From Spirogloea muscicola (lineage: Eukaryota > Streptophyta > Zygnematophyceae > Spirogloeales > Spirogloeaceae), in assembly GCA_009602725.1 (NCBI GenBank), contig WELB01000121.1, positions 376,622 to 397,165 of the forward strand: 20,544 nucleotides of DNA, written 5' to 3'. Shown here one piece after another: positions 1-11,328 of the stretch (position 1 is its first letter; each line of letters begins with the position of its first letter). Below the pieces are notes generated by a model that made no database searches, was not told the origin of the DNA, and was given only the letters and a program-made list of their open reading frames with translations. The position numbers and the translations under genes were made by a program.

Positions 1-1561
1 GCCGCAGCCGCCGCTGCGGCCGCTGATCCGCCGCGCGGCGAGCGGGGCCGCAGGCGCTGGCGGGCGCTGGTCGGCTGCCAAGAGTTCTCCGCTGCGCGGC
101 GGCGGAGCGGCCTGGCGCAGCCCTGGCTCTATGCCTCCGTCAGGTCCGCGCCCCCCAAGCTGGCTCCAGGCGAGCCACCGCTAGGCGAGCTTGGAGCTTA
201 GCGCCAAGCGCGGTTGGCCACGGAGCTCCGCCCTCGGCTGCTGAGTCAGCCGAGGCAGTGACGAGCTCGAAGCGTGTCGGCATGGCAGCGACTGGCAGGG
301 CAGCAACATGTGGTACGCCTACGACCCGGCGGCGCGGTCGTGGTGGCTGCTGCCGCCCATCCCCGGCCTGGAGCACCGCAACGTGCTCACGCTGCAGTTC
401 GCGGCGCTCGACGGGCGGCTGTGGGTGTCGGGCATGGTGGAACGCGACAAGCCCGCCGAGGGCGCCAACCGGGTCGTCGTCTACGACCCCTGCACCAACG
501 CCTGGTCCCGCATCTCCAGCGTGCGTATCGGCCGCTGGTTCTGCATGAGCGGGATCGTCGACGGCAGGCTTTACATTGCCGGCGGCATCGGCACCTCCAA
601 CAAGTGAGGATCTCCCACTTGGGCTGCGCAATGCAGCTTGAGAAACAGCATTGGCCATTCGAGGTCCTGTCGGTCTCGAGCACACGCAACATGGCTAAGT
701 GCACAACTCGAGTGCCTTTGGCTGTCCCATCCTTGCAGCCTGTCCATGGTGAGCACTGTGGAGACGTATGACGAGGTGGCCGAGCAGTGGCAGGAGGTCA
801 AAAGCAACGCACCGGCGGAGCTTATGACGCTTCCAGGCTACCAGGCCATCCTCAATGGCTGCTTGTATGCAAAGAACATTGGCTGGGGCCCCCGCCTCGG
901 CGTCTGCCTGAACCCCGTCTCTGGCGCCATTCACGAGCTCAGCAGGCCTATGGTGCAGGTCAAGTCCGGTCGTCCTCTTGTGCCCTGCCTAGAGCACCTC
1001 ATTGTATGTCCAAGGGCCAACGATTGTTGCAGATGCAATCAGCTATGCATGCTAAAAGGCTAACAGAGCACTTGAGCTGAGCAAACCCCTGATGCAAACC
1101 TCTGAAATAAGCTGCAAGTTGGATTGGGGATGAGTACGACCTACGTAAAATGCAGCTGACTCTATCCGATATCTCCTTGTGCATGTCGCACACAAACGCA
1201 GGGTTGGCAAGGTCCAACTGCTGCGCTGCACGGGCGACTGTACATCGTGGACTTCAGTGCTGACCACCAAGTCAAGTTCTGGAATGACGATGCCAACAAA
1301 TGGCAGGACGTGGACGGGCTGAGGATGCCAGCCGCTGGCCTCAAGCCCTGGGCGGTGCAGCTGGTCTCGCTTGGCGGGAACTGCTTGTGCCTGCTGAGAC
1401 CAGATCTGAGCCTCTTGATTGCTACTATCCCCAAGCATCAGAGCATGCACACGGCTGAGATCCCTGTGGAAGAGGTGAAGGGCCCAGCGAAGGGCTGCCG
1501 CGGCGATGGAGCTGGGTCTCACGCCGCTGCTGTGCTGGGGTGCCAGGTGTTGTTTGCATAA
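1..1561 (+). CDS. F-box/kelch-repeat protein, 5' partial
   Basis: I read four exons: <1-143, 289-603, 739-1003 and 1202-1561, with stop TAA at 1559-1561. All introns are GT-AG, phases agree, and the visible part is about 360 residues. The first exon carries an alanine-rich stretch and then the end of an F-box (RRRWRALVGCQEF, then GLAQPWLY), as in plant F-box/kelch proteins. Kelch-type blades follow: WYAYDPAARSWWLLPPIPG, VVVYDPCTNAWSRI with GRLYIAGG, VETYDEVAEQWQEV, and GRLYIVDF with VKFWNDDANKWQDV. Such proteins are usually substrate receptors of SCF (Skp1-cullin-F-box) ubiquitin ligases: the F-box binds SKP1 and the propeller binds the target. The target cannot be told from sequence. The start and most of the F-box lie outside the window. 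The reading of 1-143 as one open exon is less certain, because a CAG at about 50 could be a splice acceptor. The last ~30 residues are not repeat-like; an alternative donor there cannot be excluded. Confidence 0.85.
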
Positions 1562-2277
1562 CAGGTGAGCTTGCTATGGGACTACTTTTTGTTTTCCTGT
1601 CGAGAATGTTAAAGGGAGGTCAAAGTACGACAAGGTGAGCTTGACCGTTGCTCTCAGACTATGAATGTGCAGGATGCAGGACTGGTACTTCTATAAGGTC
1701 CAGAGTTCACGTGCAGCCCTATCCTGGGCCGGCGGCCTGCCCCTACTGCCAGCAGAGTCCAGCTTGAGGCAAGCCACCACCGATGCCACGCAGTAGTATG
1801 TCGGCAATGCAACAGCCTTGCTATACGAGTCATGAGTTCTGCTCTTTCATAGAAGAGCATCGATAATAACTGTACTTGCTGTTTGTGCAGCCGCTGTCTG
1901 GAGTGTATCAAGCGGGATGGTGAGGAATCTCGACGTGCCAACAGAGGTACATGCTCACATGCCCAGTCGTTCTTGACACGTCCTCCTTTGCAGGTCAAAA
2001 TGCATCTAGCTTTGGCCCAGGCAACGCTTGAGGACCCGAGCAGCACTCTCTGTCTATGACAGACGTGACTCTGGCTACGACCATATCGTAGCTACTTATC
2101 CGCCCTTCCACCTCTTCCTTTCTTTCACCAATCTGCTCCTTAGGAGCCTCAATTGATCGCCACAGTCGGGCTTTCGGTTGTTTCTCCTCTGCTCGACATC
2201 CTCTTCCAGCTACAGTAGCCAAGAATTGCTTTGCTCAAAGTATACGATAATGATAACAAGGTAGGGCAAGGATAGTT

Positions 2278-2282
2278 TGTAA
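2278..2282 (+). terminator. Possible polyadenylation signal (TGTAA) of the kelch gene
   Basis: TGTAA is the common green-algal polyadenylation signal. This copy is about 720 bp past the kelch stop codon, which would make a long 3' UTR, so a chance match is possible. Confidence 0.3.
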
Positions 2283-2512
2283 ATAGACAACATTTAATAT
2301 CTAGCTAATATTACTGGTGCGAGCGCAGCGTGTAGATGATGAGCTGCTCATAGTCTTGCAGCCACAATCGAGCACCTTGTTTACATAGTCATTGCTACCT
2401 GTGTTAGGGCAACTTGTCATTAATTCTTAGCAAAGAAACGTTGTGCCCCAGCCTAATCGATGCCCGAATACATGACAGAAGACTCCAGCCCATTTCAGCG
2501 CCCTTTCAGACC

Positions 2513-2560
2513 TTGTCCATTTCTTGTGGTGCTGGCGTTTCACAGCCATTGCCCCGTTTC
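2513..2560 (+). repeat. Dispersed hairpin repeat, copy A
   Basis: The copy reads TTGTCCATTTCTTGTGGTGC, then TGGC, a short T-rich spacer, CACAGCC and ATTGCCCC. It matches the consensus of the family described in the findings: TTGTCMATTCTTTT, GGGCTGGC, TTTTCA, CAGCCC, TTGCCCC. Orientation is given as plus when the GGGCTGGC arm comes first on the plus strand. Confidence 0.65.
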
Positions 2561-2858
2561 AAAATGTGTCTTTCTGTATCCTCTTTCTGTCACCAATTAG
2601 AGCACGCCCAGCTCTTTGGTGCAAAGCATGAGTCTGACTGGGGGGGGGAACATGACACGACTGCTTAGCGAGCCGACTGCTTGGTGGTGCTCCGGCGCCC
2701 CAATGATGCATACGTGCTCACTGGTGGGTACCAGAATCCTCTTTCAGTTGTGTTGTTCATTCTGTTAGCTCAGCCCCTCTTTGATACTTTTGGAGAACGG
2801 TGGATTGGTTTGGCCTACCTTTCATTTCGGCTCCGCGCGCCCCCTTCTTTCTTCATCC

Positions 2859-2910
2859 CTTGTTCATTCCATTGGGCTGGCCTCAAGCTATCGCCCTCAA
2901 ATTTTCCCCT
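2859..2910 (+). repeat. Dispersed hairpin repeat, copy B, close to the lipase start
   Basis: TTGTTCATTCCATTGGGCTG followed by GCC agrees with the left part of the family consensus. The right arm is degenerate (CTCAAGCTATCGCCC), so the hairpin is largely lost. It ends about 105 bp before the proposed lipase ATG. Confidence 0.55.
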
Positions 2911-3016
2911 TCTTTGGCCACCTATCTGCCGCCAGCCACCGGCGAAGCTAAGTCGGCGTTAGGGTTAGGTCAAGGGCCAGGCCGAGGCGCGCGGTGCCGC
3001 GGACGCCGCCGTCGTC

Positions 3017-3017
3017 A

Positions 3018-3048
<31 letters not shown>

Positions 3049-5146
3049 AGGAGGCGGCGGCGGCGGCGGTGGTGCCTGGATGGCGCCTGGGGCCANATGC
3101 GCTCAGCGCCGCCGCGAGCTGCGCAGGCAGCACCGGTGGCAGCGCCGCTCCCCGCAGCGGCGGCCTTGCCGGCGCCTGGCGGCGGCCGCCAGCTGAGGAG
3201 GGCACGGTGTACAACCGTTCCGTGGCGCTGGCGCTCGTGGAGCACGCCTCCGCGGTGCGAGCGCGACCCTCCGCTGCGGCCATCCCTTGCTGCGACCGGC
3301 CATGCCGGCGATGCCTTCGGCTGCCGTCTCCCACTCGTTAGCTCGCCGGCAGCCTGCAGCAAGCGGGACTTCGAGGCTCCGATGCACGCTTCTCTCTGCT
3401 TCTGGGCGCCCAGAAGAGCTCGTTGCAGCGCCTCTGAAGTCCGACGGCGAGCTCTGTCTCGCTTCGTGGCGGCGCTGGCAGGCCTACATCGACGACGAGG
3501 CCGCGCTGCTGGGCTGGAACTGCTCGCGCTGCACGGGGTACGTCACCGAGGTGAGTCGCTCGGAGCGTTCTGCTGTGCTGTGGCACAAGTAGTGGGAGAA
3601 GATAGTGGGAGCGGGGCACTGCTCTGTCTCTGCTTGCAGTAATGGTAGTCTGTTTTCCTCACGCCCTCCCTTGCGCTCTCCATGGCTCAGGGCTTTCAGA
3701 TGCTCGACGTCATCATCGACATTCCCAAGCGCCTCACGGTGTGGAAAACCCTCTCGTAGGTCGGCTATGCCGGCTGGCTGGTGTTATATTGCTAACGCGC
3801 AATAGTTGCAAGCGTTTTGGAGTTTTAGTGCTCTGATGCCATGGGGATGGATGCCAGGCGTATGTAGGGATTTCTGCATACTTGGGCTCCATTGTTGTGG
3901 CGTTCCGAGGAACGCACGAGTCGAGGTACTATTTTGGCACAGTTCTGGGCAACCTTGCCTATCCCGCTTCTGTATTAAGCCAGAAGTTATTTGCGACGGT
4001 TTATGCATGTATACCACAACCCCAGGCGAATGCACGTGGCGTGTTTGCTGGTTGCTCTAGTAAACAAGGTTGGAGGCTTTATTAGACCAAGGCATATTGA
4101 CGTTGAAGATCTTATGAGCCAAGATGTATGGCATGCTCTGACCTCTACTTGGGATGACCTGCGTTTGCAGCCTTGTGAACTGGATAGCGGACCTCTACTT
4201 TCTGCAGCTGGACTTGAATTACCCCGGGGTGGACAACGCCCTCGTGCACGCAGGCTTCTATGCAGCTTACCACAACAGCACCGTCAGGGACCGGGTTCTC
4301 AATGCAATTGCACGGATTCGGCAGCACAATCCGCGCCTACCGGTGGCCATCACGGGCCACTCTCTGGGTGCTGCCCTCGCCTGCCTGTGCGCCTTGGACC
4401 TCCGAGTGAACATGAACGTGCGGGACTTGCAGCTCATGACATTCGGCTGCCCCAGGGTGGGCAATGCAGCCTTTGCGGCCTTCTTTAATGACATGGTGCC
4501 TCGCTCCGTCCGCATGACGCACGAGCACGACATGGTGCCCCATCTGCCACCCATGTCATCGCCCCCTTATATCTACTCCTACTATCACACTGCAACTGAG
4601 GTGTGCATCTCCTCCTCTTCCTATACCTTCCATGATGTGGCATCACAGGGAAGAGTCCTTCTGATGGAGGTGCACATTCGTTTCAAATACAGCTTATGAT
4701 TGTGAGTCTTGTGCTCTCAGTTCTCACGCGAAGTGTGATGGTGGAATTAGAGCAATACTTTTTGGACATTCTTCAAGCAGGTGTGGAGCTACAGCATTGG
4801 TATCATTCGCCAGATTGAGGTTGAGAGGGTCTGCGATGGATCTGGCGAGGATCCAACTTGCAGCAGGTGTGCATAAGGAGTCTGTCTGAGCGTGCTATTC
4901 ACTTGGTGTGACAGAACTCCTATTGTATATGCTTCAGCCTGTGTGCAGTCTCGCCGGATGACACTGATGCCCTTGTACTCGTTGTGTAGGTCTGTGCTGG
5001 GAGACAGCATCTACGACCACATGATATACTTAGGAGTGCCACTGCGAGGCAACAAACCCCATCGCCACAGGCGTTGCGCTTTGCCTAGGGGCTGCAGTGC
5101 AGAGACATTTGACCTTTGCCAGTCACAATTTCATAGAATACGGTGA
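3017..5146 (+). CDS. Class 3 triacylglycerol lipase (alpha/beta hydrolase)
   Basis: I read seven exons: 3017-3254, 3482-3550, 3691-3738, 3858-3925, 4171-4600, 4781-4866 and 4990-5146 (stop TGA). All are GT-AG with matching phases, giving about 364 residues. The protein hydrolyses ester bonds of acylglycerols. Landmarks in order: ALALVEHASA, then WNCSRCTGY, as in plant and fungal class 3 lipases; the oxyanion region VVAFRGTHES; nucleophile Ser205 in GHSLG; FGCPRVGN; acid Asp261 in THEHDMVPHLPP; DGSGEDPTCSR; and base His323 in YDHMIYLGV. The triad is complete, so an active enzyme is expected. The start is the weak point. ATG 3017 begins a glycine-rich segment and is in frame with the rest only if the single N at 3096 counts as no base. 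No signal peptide is visible, though many relatives have one, so an upstream exon is possible. The exon-3 donor at 3739 (GTGTGG) is poor but fits family length. Confidence 0.9.
3023..3072 (+). repeat. (GGC)n trinucleotide tract
   Basis: This is a nearly uninterrupted GGC/GGA run. It encodes polyglycine at the proposed N-terminus of the lipase, or polyalanine in the neighbouring frame. Such tracts are prone to length errors in assembly. Confidence 0.85.
3096..3096. other. Ambiguous base N in first lipase exon
   Basis: This is a single N in an otherwise determined sequence. Counting it as a base puts ATG 3017 out of frame with the conserved VALALVEHASA segment. Leaving it out makes 3017-3254 exactly 79 codons in the conserved frame. 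It therefore looks like a join or indel marker rather than a real base. Confidence 0.7.
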
Positions 5147-5332
5147 CACTGGTTTTTGTGACTATTAGGCACCACTTCTTTTGCTAGGAGGTGCAGCAGT
5201 TGTCTGCCGAGTCTAATTTCCTCATTCATTAGCTATTCATTGTTGACAATTCTTCCTGGCCCGTGATGGCCAGATCCTGTGCTATGCGTTAGATCCATTC
5301 TGATACAGCAAAGCTCCGCGGCCTGTTGCTGT

Positions 5333-5362
5333 TGTAACCCGCGACGAACACCTTGCGTGTAA
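5333..5362 (+). terminator. Polyadenylation signals (two TGTAA) of the lipase gene
   Basis: TGTAA occurs at 5333-5337 and again at 5358-5362, about 190-215 bp past the lipase stop. This is a plausible 3' UTR length for a green alga. Confidence 0.5.
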
Positions 5363-5390
5363 ATCCTCAATCTTCAACAGGTCACTCAGT

Positions 5391-5515
5391 ACAAAGTGCC
5401 AGTCAACACTTTGTCAGCAAGACTCCAACTGCACGCGACTATGATACTAGCTAAGGACAAAGTGCCAGTCAACATCATGTCAGCAAGACTCCAATTGCAC
5501 GCAACAATGATACTA
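5391..5515. repeat. 66-bp direct duplication between convergent genes
   Basis: A segment at 5391-5449 (beginning ACAAAGTGCCAGTCAACA) recurs at 5457-5515 with seven mismatches over 59 positions and a period of 66 bp. It lies between the lipase 3' end and the transporter 3' end. It contains no recognisable gene. Confidence 0.85.
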
Positions 5516-5660
5516 TGCTATGACCCTCTTTGATAGAATTGAGACTATGATCGCACCTCCTCACTAGCTCCGGCTAACACAGAAAGGTACCAAACGGTAA
5601 TCCACATTGACACCAGCCTTGCTTTCTGTCCCTGTATCTTATGGCTTTGTAAGCTAGCAA

Positions 5661-8600
5661 TCATTTAGAATTCTCCGAGACCTTAGTTGTGCCAGGCAAG
5701 GGCGACACAACTGGCTCTTCTTGTGAAGGCTCCTCCAGTGGCTGGAATTTCGGCCGCTTTGCTTTCAGCAAATAAAAGGTGGCCAGATACCAAAAAAGCA
5801 GGATCTGCACCTCCTTCCGAACGGCATGCTCGATGCTGCTGTTTCCGAAGGACAGCCTTTCCAGAACCTGAAATTATTATCAAGGCATTCTGTTAAGGTC
5901 TGGTCTTGTATGACGCACCTCTTAAGTGATCTGCTGCAATAGAGCGTGGCCAAAGCATTCTGGTCAGCCTATGCTAGAGAACAATGTCGCATTTACCTGC
6001 TCTCCCGTCTTTGCATCGGTTGGTTGCTTTGCGTCAAACTTCAGGCCTCTAAACTCATTGACGCATAAGCCTTCAAATGCCCTGTGAGTCATGGATTTTT
6101 GTCAGGGTCAAACTCCATGGCATAGGCAAAGTAGCACGCCACTTGGAGATGCCTAAGCACTGCTTAATAGGCTCCTAAGCTCCACCGCCATTAAGGGAAA
6201 TGCACACACCCACTTACCAGCGAATGAGTGACACATTTGGTATCCATCTGAAGAAGCTAGGTGTATTCTCTGCATTGACATAGTATCCGCCAAAAACAAT
6301 GAAGACTGTCATGATAGACGGGCCCAGAGCAAGAGCTGCCTCTGTGGAGGGGACTAGAGAGCCCACAGTAAGGCCCAACGCAGAGGAGGTGAATGACTCT
6401 ATGGTTACAAGGCCGCAGAATTGGAGAAAGCTGCACCCAGAAGATTGCCAAAGCACAAGCTCAGGAGTCTTTGGCCACATTGTCAATGCATACACAAACC
6501 TAAAACAGGATGACACCACCAAAAAAGTGGAGCCAACACTACAGCTTCAAAGCTGGTATTCACACAAATGGAAGTGTGGATGACACAGAAGACCCATCTC
6601 TTTGTGTCAAAGTCCTCTGACTTATGTACACTGCCTGATAGACCTAAGACTTGGTGTAAGAAAAGATCATACCGTTTGGCAGACTTATGTAGGCCAGTGA
6701 GGGGGTACACGATTGCTCCAAAGAGCAGCGGGAAGGCAGCGCCAATAGGAAGCTCTGCCATGAGCTTGCTCACAAAGTAGGGGCCGACCCCGTAGCTGCC
6801 TTTGCTACGTTCACGGTCCACGATGACTCGCTCGCGGGGGAAAACGTTCACAGTCTTGGTCAGCGATGCCATTGCTGTGTTGATGGCAGCCACCTGGGCA
6901 GCAAGTGCACCCCTTGTGACTTCCTCGTGCACAGCCTTTACAAGCTCACAAGCCAAGGCCCATACTACTTGGCGGATACAACTTGCAACTGTCTCACTGC
7001 CATTCCTCCACTGTGGGGGGAAACTGAGGCAAGTTGGGCAAGCGAGGCAAAGTCCCATGCACTCAAGAACCAAACTGGGCACCAGCCACTGAGATGCATG
7101 CAAGACACGTCAGTTGCTTGCAATAATTGTATTGGACACATGCGATTTTTGAGAGACACATTGTGAGACACAAGTTTGTCAACCTGCAGTAGGCCCATGC
7201 GGTCCTGGATGGCAGTCTGGCCTAGGCCCATGCGCCAGAAGATGGAGCCAAATATTAGAGCGGATGTGACGTTCATTGTGCCCCTAACCAAATTGGTTGG
7301 CTTGTCCCTGATTGTCTGCAGCAGACAAAGCATGCAACACCATGTGACTTGTGATCCCAGACAAGCCGCAATTGGATGCTTGCTCGTCCCCATGTCTGCA
7401 AGCGAAGCTACAACGTACCTGTCGCCATGCTCGTCTGAGTAGGAGCCTGAACTGCGTGAACCAGCCGCCTCTTCTGGCATTGATGAACGCCCCCCGCCGC
7501 TTCTCCTCGCCCTGTTCCTCTCCCTCCTCGTCAGGCTGGGGCATGGGCTGCAGCCTCTGCTTCTCGCTGAACTTGGCTGCCAGTTCGGTGACCCTATCCC
7601 GTGACCGCGCTTCTGTTTCCGCAGAGCTGAAGTCAATGGAGATGAGGTCCGAGAGGAACTCGGCCGGATTGCTGTGTGAAGGGCAATTGTGCCTGCCGGA
7701 CATGCCATGCGACAAGTGGCACCAGTCGACTTGGTAACAGACTCGTCTTCCGCTCTCGTTCAAAGACTTGCTGGTATAAGCAAGGCCATGCTTAACATTT
7801 GATTGAGATTGTTTGTTACGAATGTTGGGATGCTCGTGTACATTGCCTTACCCAAGCTCGCCAAAGTACGAGAGGGCCTCATCAGCGTGGCCAGAGTAGA
7901 TGACCAGGCCGTCCGCGAGGAGCAAGAGGTCGTCGAACATTGTGTAGATGGAGCCGCGAGGCTGGTGGATGCTGGCCACCACCGTATGGCCGTCCTTTGC
8001 AAGCTGCCTCAGTGTCTCCATGACCTTCTCGGCTTGGAACGCATCCAGGCCTGCAAGCACAAGCGGACGAGGGAGGAGGCTTCTGAGCTCCTAGCACTCA
8101 GCATGACATCTCAAGCACAGCGAGGAGGCTCAGTAAGCTGTGTGCTGAGGTGCCACTTCCACAACGAGCACCATGGATGAGGCAAAGAAGCACAGCGAAG
8201 CTCAGCTCCTGCCGAGCATGAGTCATGTGACGCGTGCTGCGGTGCTTGTGCTGCCAGTGAGCTGCATCAGCTGGGCTGTCACCTGTTGTGGGCTCGTCGG
8301 CAAAAATGACCGAGGGGCTCGCGATGAGCTCGCACGCGATCGACAGGCGCTTCTTCTCGCCCCCGCTAATGCCGCGGACCTTGTTGTCGCCCACGATCGT
8401 GTCTGCCGCACCCACCTGCGTCGAGCGCAAGGCCATGAGCTCGCTGCACCGCAGAAGCATCGGCAGAAGCTCCGGGAGGAGGTCCGGCTTGCAACTCACC
8501 AAACCGAGGCGCTGGAGGAGGGAGTCAACATATGCGACCTTGGCGGCCTCGGGCATGGACTCGGGCAGCTGGAGCTTGGCAGCCATGACCAGCGTCTCCC

Positions 8601-9586
8601 GCACAGTCAGCTGCGAGTAGAAGATGTCCTCCTGGCGCACGTACGCCTGCCTGCCGTACATCCAGCGCCAGACATCCGCAAAGGGATTGTCAGCTTCGAT
8701 TAGCTAATGGACAGCTAATGGACAATCAAAGACTGGAAGAATTGCCGAAGCCGCAGAAGCGGCTCGCCATGGTCGTGCCACTCACCGCAGCCTCGCCTGC
8801 TGCGCGGGAACGCCGTCGATGAGGAGCTGGCCGCGGAGGCGCATCTTGCCGGAGCGCGGGAGCTGGCCCGCCAGCGTGTTGAGCAGCGTGGTCTTGCCGG
8901 AGCCCGACGGCCCCATGATGGCCAGCAGGCGGCCCGGCTGAGCGGCGCCGCTGACGTTCCGCAGGATCCTCTTGGTCTGAGCTCCGGGGGACGCGCAGAG
9001 AAGCGATGTCCCGCTAGTGAGCTCAGTGAGTGGCACCATGGCCGGCGGTAGGACCGGAGACTAATAATCCCACGAGCATCGGGAGCGGCATTGCACGGCC
9101 AGGTCCGAGAGCGCAAGGAGGGTCTGCCGGAGAGGCCGGAGTGCGCGCCGAGCACCGGCGAGGCGAGCGAGACGGCAGCGGCGCACCTCCTTGCCGCCCT
9201 TGTCCAGCAGCTGGCAATCAACGCCGCGCCACTCCAGCACGACCTTGCGCGCCGGCCGCGTGGCCTCGCCGTTGGTGCCCACAAACAGCTCGTCGTCGCC
9301 GCGGCCGCCGCCGCCATTGCCGCCGGGCGCCCGGCCGCCACCGGCGCCGTCGCCTCGGAGCACGGTGGCCACGGCGCCCAGCGCCATGATGGCGCCCTTG
9401 TGCTGCAAGGTGGACCCAGCTGCCGTCAATATCGGTTTGGCGCTAGAGGCCGGCGGCGGTGGAGGCAACGGCAGAGAGCCAGTCGCCCAAGCCTGACAAG
9501 TCGACGATGGCAGCGGGGGCTTTGTCTGTGACCTGGGGGAAGAGGATGCAGGCGGCGGCGCCGGCCAGCAGGCCCCACGGCGCCAT
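5661..9586 (-). CDS. ABCG7: ABCG half-transporter, ABCG7-like
   Basis: Twelve exons, read from 9586 downward: 9586-9533, 9402-9187, 8976-8786, 8650-8500, 8415-8283, 8050-7852, 7692-7419, 7315-7184, 6893-6673, 6430-6218, 6081-5997 and 5867-5661 (stop TGA 5663-5661). Every junction is GT-AG and in phase, giving 691 residues against about 727 in Arabidopsis ABCG7. The ATP-binding domain comes first, then the membrane domain, as in all ABCG half-transporters. Landmarks: [17 protein letters not shown]; Walker A GPSGSGKT (112-119); Q-loop RQED near 160; signature ISGGE (220-224); Walker B VIFADE (240-245); [18 protein letters not shown]-loop His277 in [19 protein letters not shown]; first membrane helix near 420-437; [49 protein letters not shown]; last helix near [13 protein letters not shown]. 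As a half-transporter it must dimerise. Substrate unknown; lipids or hormones are typical for the subfamily. The 18-codon first exon is the least certain. Confidence 0.94.
8416..8499 (-). other. 84-nt stop-free intron in the ABCG ATP-binding domain
   Basis: The transporter frame stays open through this segment, which adds 28 codons. It begins GTGAGTTGC after ...QRLGL and ends CGACGCAG before [15 protein letters not shown]. The family has no such insertion between the Q-loop region and the ISGGE signature, so I treat it as an intron. Its length is a multiple of three, so retention would insert 28 residues without frameshift. Confidence 0.8.
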
Positions 9587-10373
<787 letters not shown>

Positions 10374-11257
10374 ATGGAGCGGCCTTCACAAGCTGCGCCT
10401 TCCACCGCAGAAGCGGCAGCCCGCGCGGCAGGCGCGCGTGCGTGGGTTGAGAAGCTGGTGGAGTCGTCGCCGCCGGGAGAGGCGGGCGGCCGCAGCTTCG
10501 ACGCGGTCGCGCTCCCCGGCCTTCGGGTTGTCGCCACTGCGCCCGGGCGCTGTCGCTGTCTCTTGCGCGTCACGCGGCAGCTGCAGGTGCCCCGCATTTT
10601 TCATCCGCGACGGATGTCGTGGTAGCTGGCAGCAGGCTGGCGCCGGTCCTGTGATCGCTGACGGGCCGAAGCTGCTGCCTCATGCAGAACAGGTACTCGA
10701 TGCTGCACGGCGGGGCCATTGCCACGCTGGTCGACGTCGTCGGCTCTGCTGCGCTCGTGTCCCTCACTGGGTCGTCAAGCGGTGTGTCCACAGACATCAA
10801 TGTTTCATACATTGCCTCCGCCAAGGCAGAGGTATGTCATCTGAGGCTTTGCTTACGTCGCTGTATTTATCCTTGCTCTGCTGCATGCAAGTCAGCTGCT
10901 GGTCACAGGACGGTACCTTATTGAGCAATCATAAATCTTCCACTTACGCCACAGTGAGCCATTGCCCGACAGCCTTGATTAGTGCACTCCAAGTTAGCTT
11001 CTTCAAGCAGACTGGTTTCCGAGCCTGACCAGTATCACACCTTGAGCAACTCTACCTTACCTACAGTCATCAATACTAAGGCAGATAAGTCGGATTGCAA
11101 TCTGTTGAAGACGGAGGTTGAGATTGACGCCAAGGTGCTGCGAGTGGGAAAAACGCTGGCCGTCATCCAGGTGGACATACGTGCTGTGGAGACAGGCTCC
11201 CTCGTTGCTCAAGGGCGGCATACCAAGTACCTTGGCCCCGGCCCAGCCAAGATATGA
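10374..11257 (+). CDS. HotDog-fold acyl-CoA thioesterase (ACOT13/THEM2-like)
   Basis: Three exons: 10374-10586, 10688-10831 and 11111-11257 (stop TGA), giving 167 residues. The enzyme hydrolyses acyl-CoA to free fatty acid and CoA. The core matches human THEM2 closely: APGRCRCLLRV, then NRYSMLHGGAIATLVD, SGVSTDINVSY, EIDAKVLRVGKTLAVIQVDI, and SLVAQGRHTKYLG at the end. The residues known to matter in THEM2 (Asn50, His56-Gly57, Asp65, Ser83) fall at Asn72, His78-Gly79, Asp87 and Ser105 with identical spacing, so activity is expected. The third-exon acceptor is GAAG at 11107-11110. A GAG six bases further on is also in frame, but gives a protein two residues short of the family. The N-terminus (about 35 residues, alanine- and arginine-rich) is a possible weak organelle-targeting segment. 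It is divergent from the ABCG gene and convergent with NOP9. Confidence 0.92.
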
Positions 11258-11294
11258 CAAGCCTCCGTAACCGTAACTCCTGAGATTCTCTTGC

Positions 11295-11299
11295 TTACA
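11295..11299 (-). terminator. Polyadenylation signal of NOP9 (minus strand)
   Basis: TTACA on the plus strand is TGTAA on the minus strand, 212 bp past the NOP9 stop. It is the first such motif I see downstream of that stop. It lies beyond the thioesterase signal, so the two transcripts would overlap tail to tail. Confidence 0.45.
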
Positions 11300-11323
11300 T
11301 ATCTGCAAATTACCTTCTCTGAA

Positions 11324-11328
11324 TGTAA
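11324..11328 (+). terminator. Polyadenylation signal of the thioesterase gene
   Basis: TGTAA lies 67 bp after the thioesterase stop codon, the expected place for a green-algal polyadenylation signal. Confidence 0.6.

Larger units (their letters stand above)
1562..3016. other. Non-coding spacer between kelch and lipase genes
   Basis: No coding exon is recognisable in this 1.45 kb. The first part is probably the 3' UTR of the kelch gene. CAG-GTGAGC sits directly after the stop (around 1561-1570) and pyrimidine-CAG sites recur near 1890 and 1993, so a spliced 3' UTR is possible but unproven. A run of nine G lies at about 2640-2648. Two copies of the window's hairpin repeat lie at 2513-2560 and 2859-2910. 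The last ~70 bp before 3017 become strongly GC-rich and should hold the lipase promoter or 5' UTR. Confidence 0.6.

Noticed and set aside
140-685. 181-codon minus-strand open frame
   Set aside because: It is the antisense shadow of the kelch exons; the plus-strand reading has conserved kelch motifs and good splice sites.
2959-2969. TTAGGGTTAGG, resembling telomeric repeat
   Set aside because: There are under two units and the green-algal telomere is usually TTTAGGG or longer; chance or a telo-box-like promoter motif.
2800-3642. 280-codon plus-strand open frame through the GGC run
   Set aside because: It is the wrong frame for the lipase exons, rich in Arg/Ala from GC-rich DNA, and crosses an N; it is a shadow frame.
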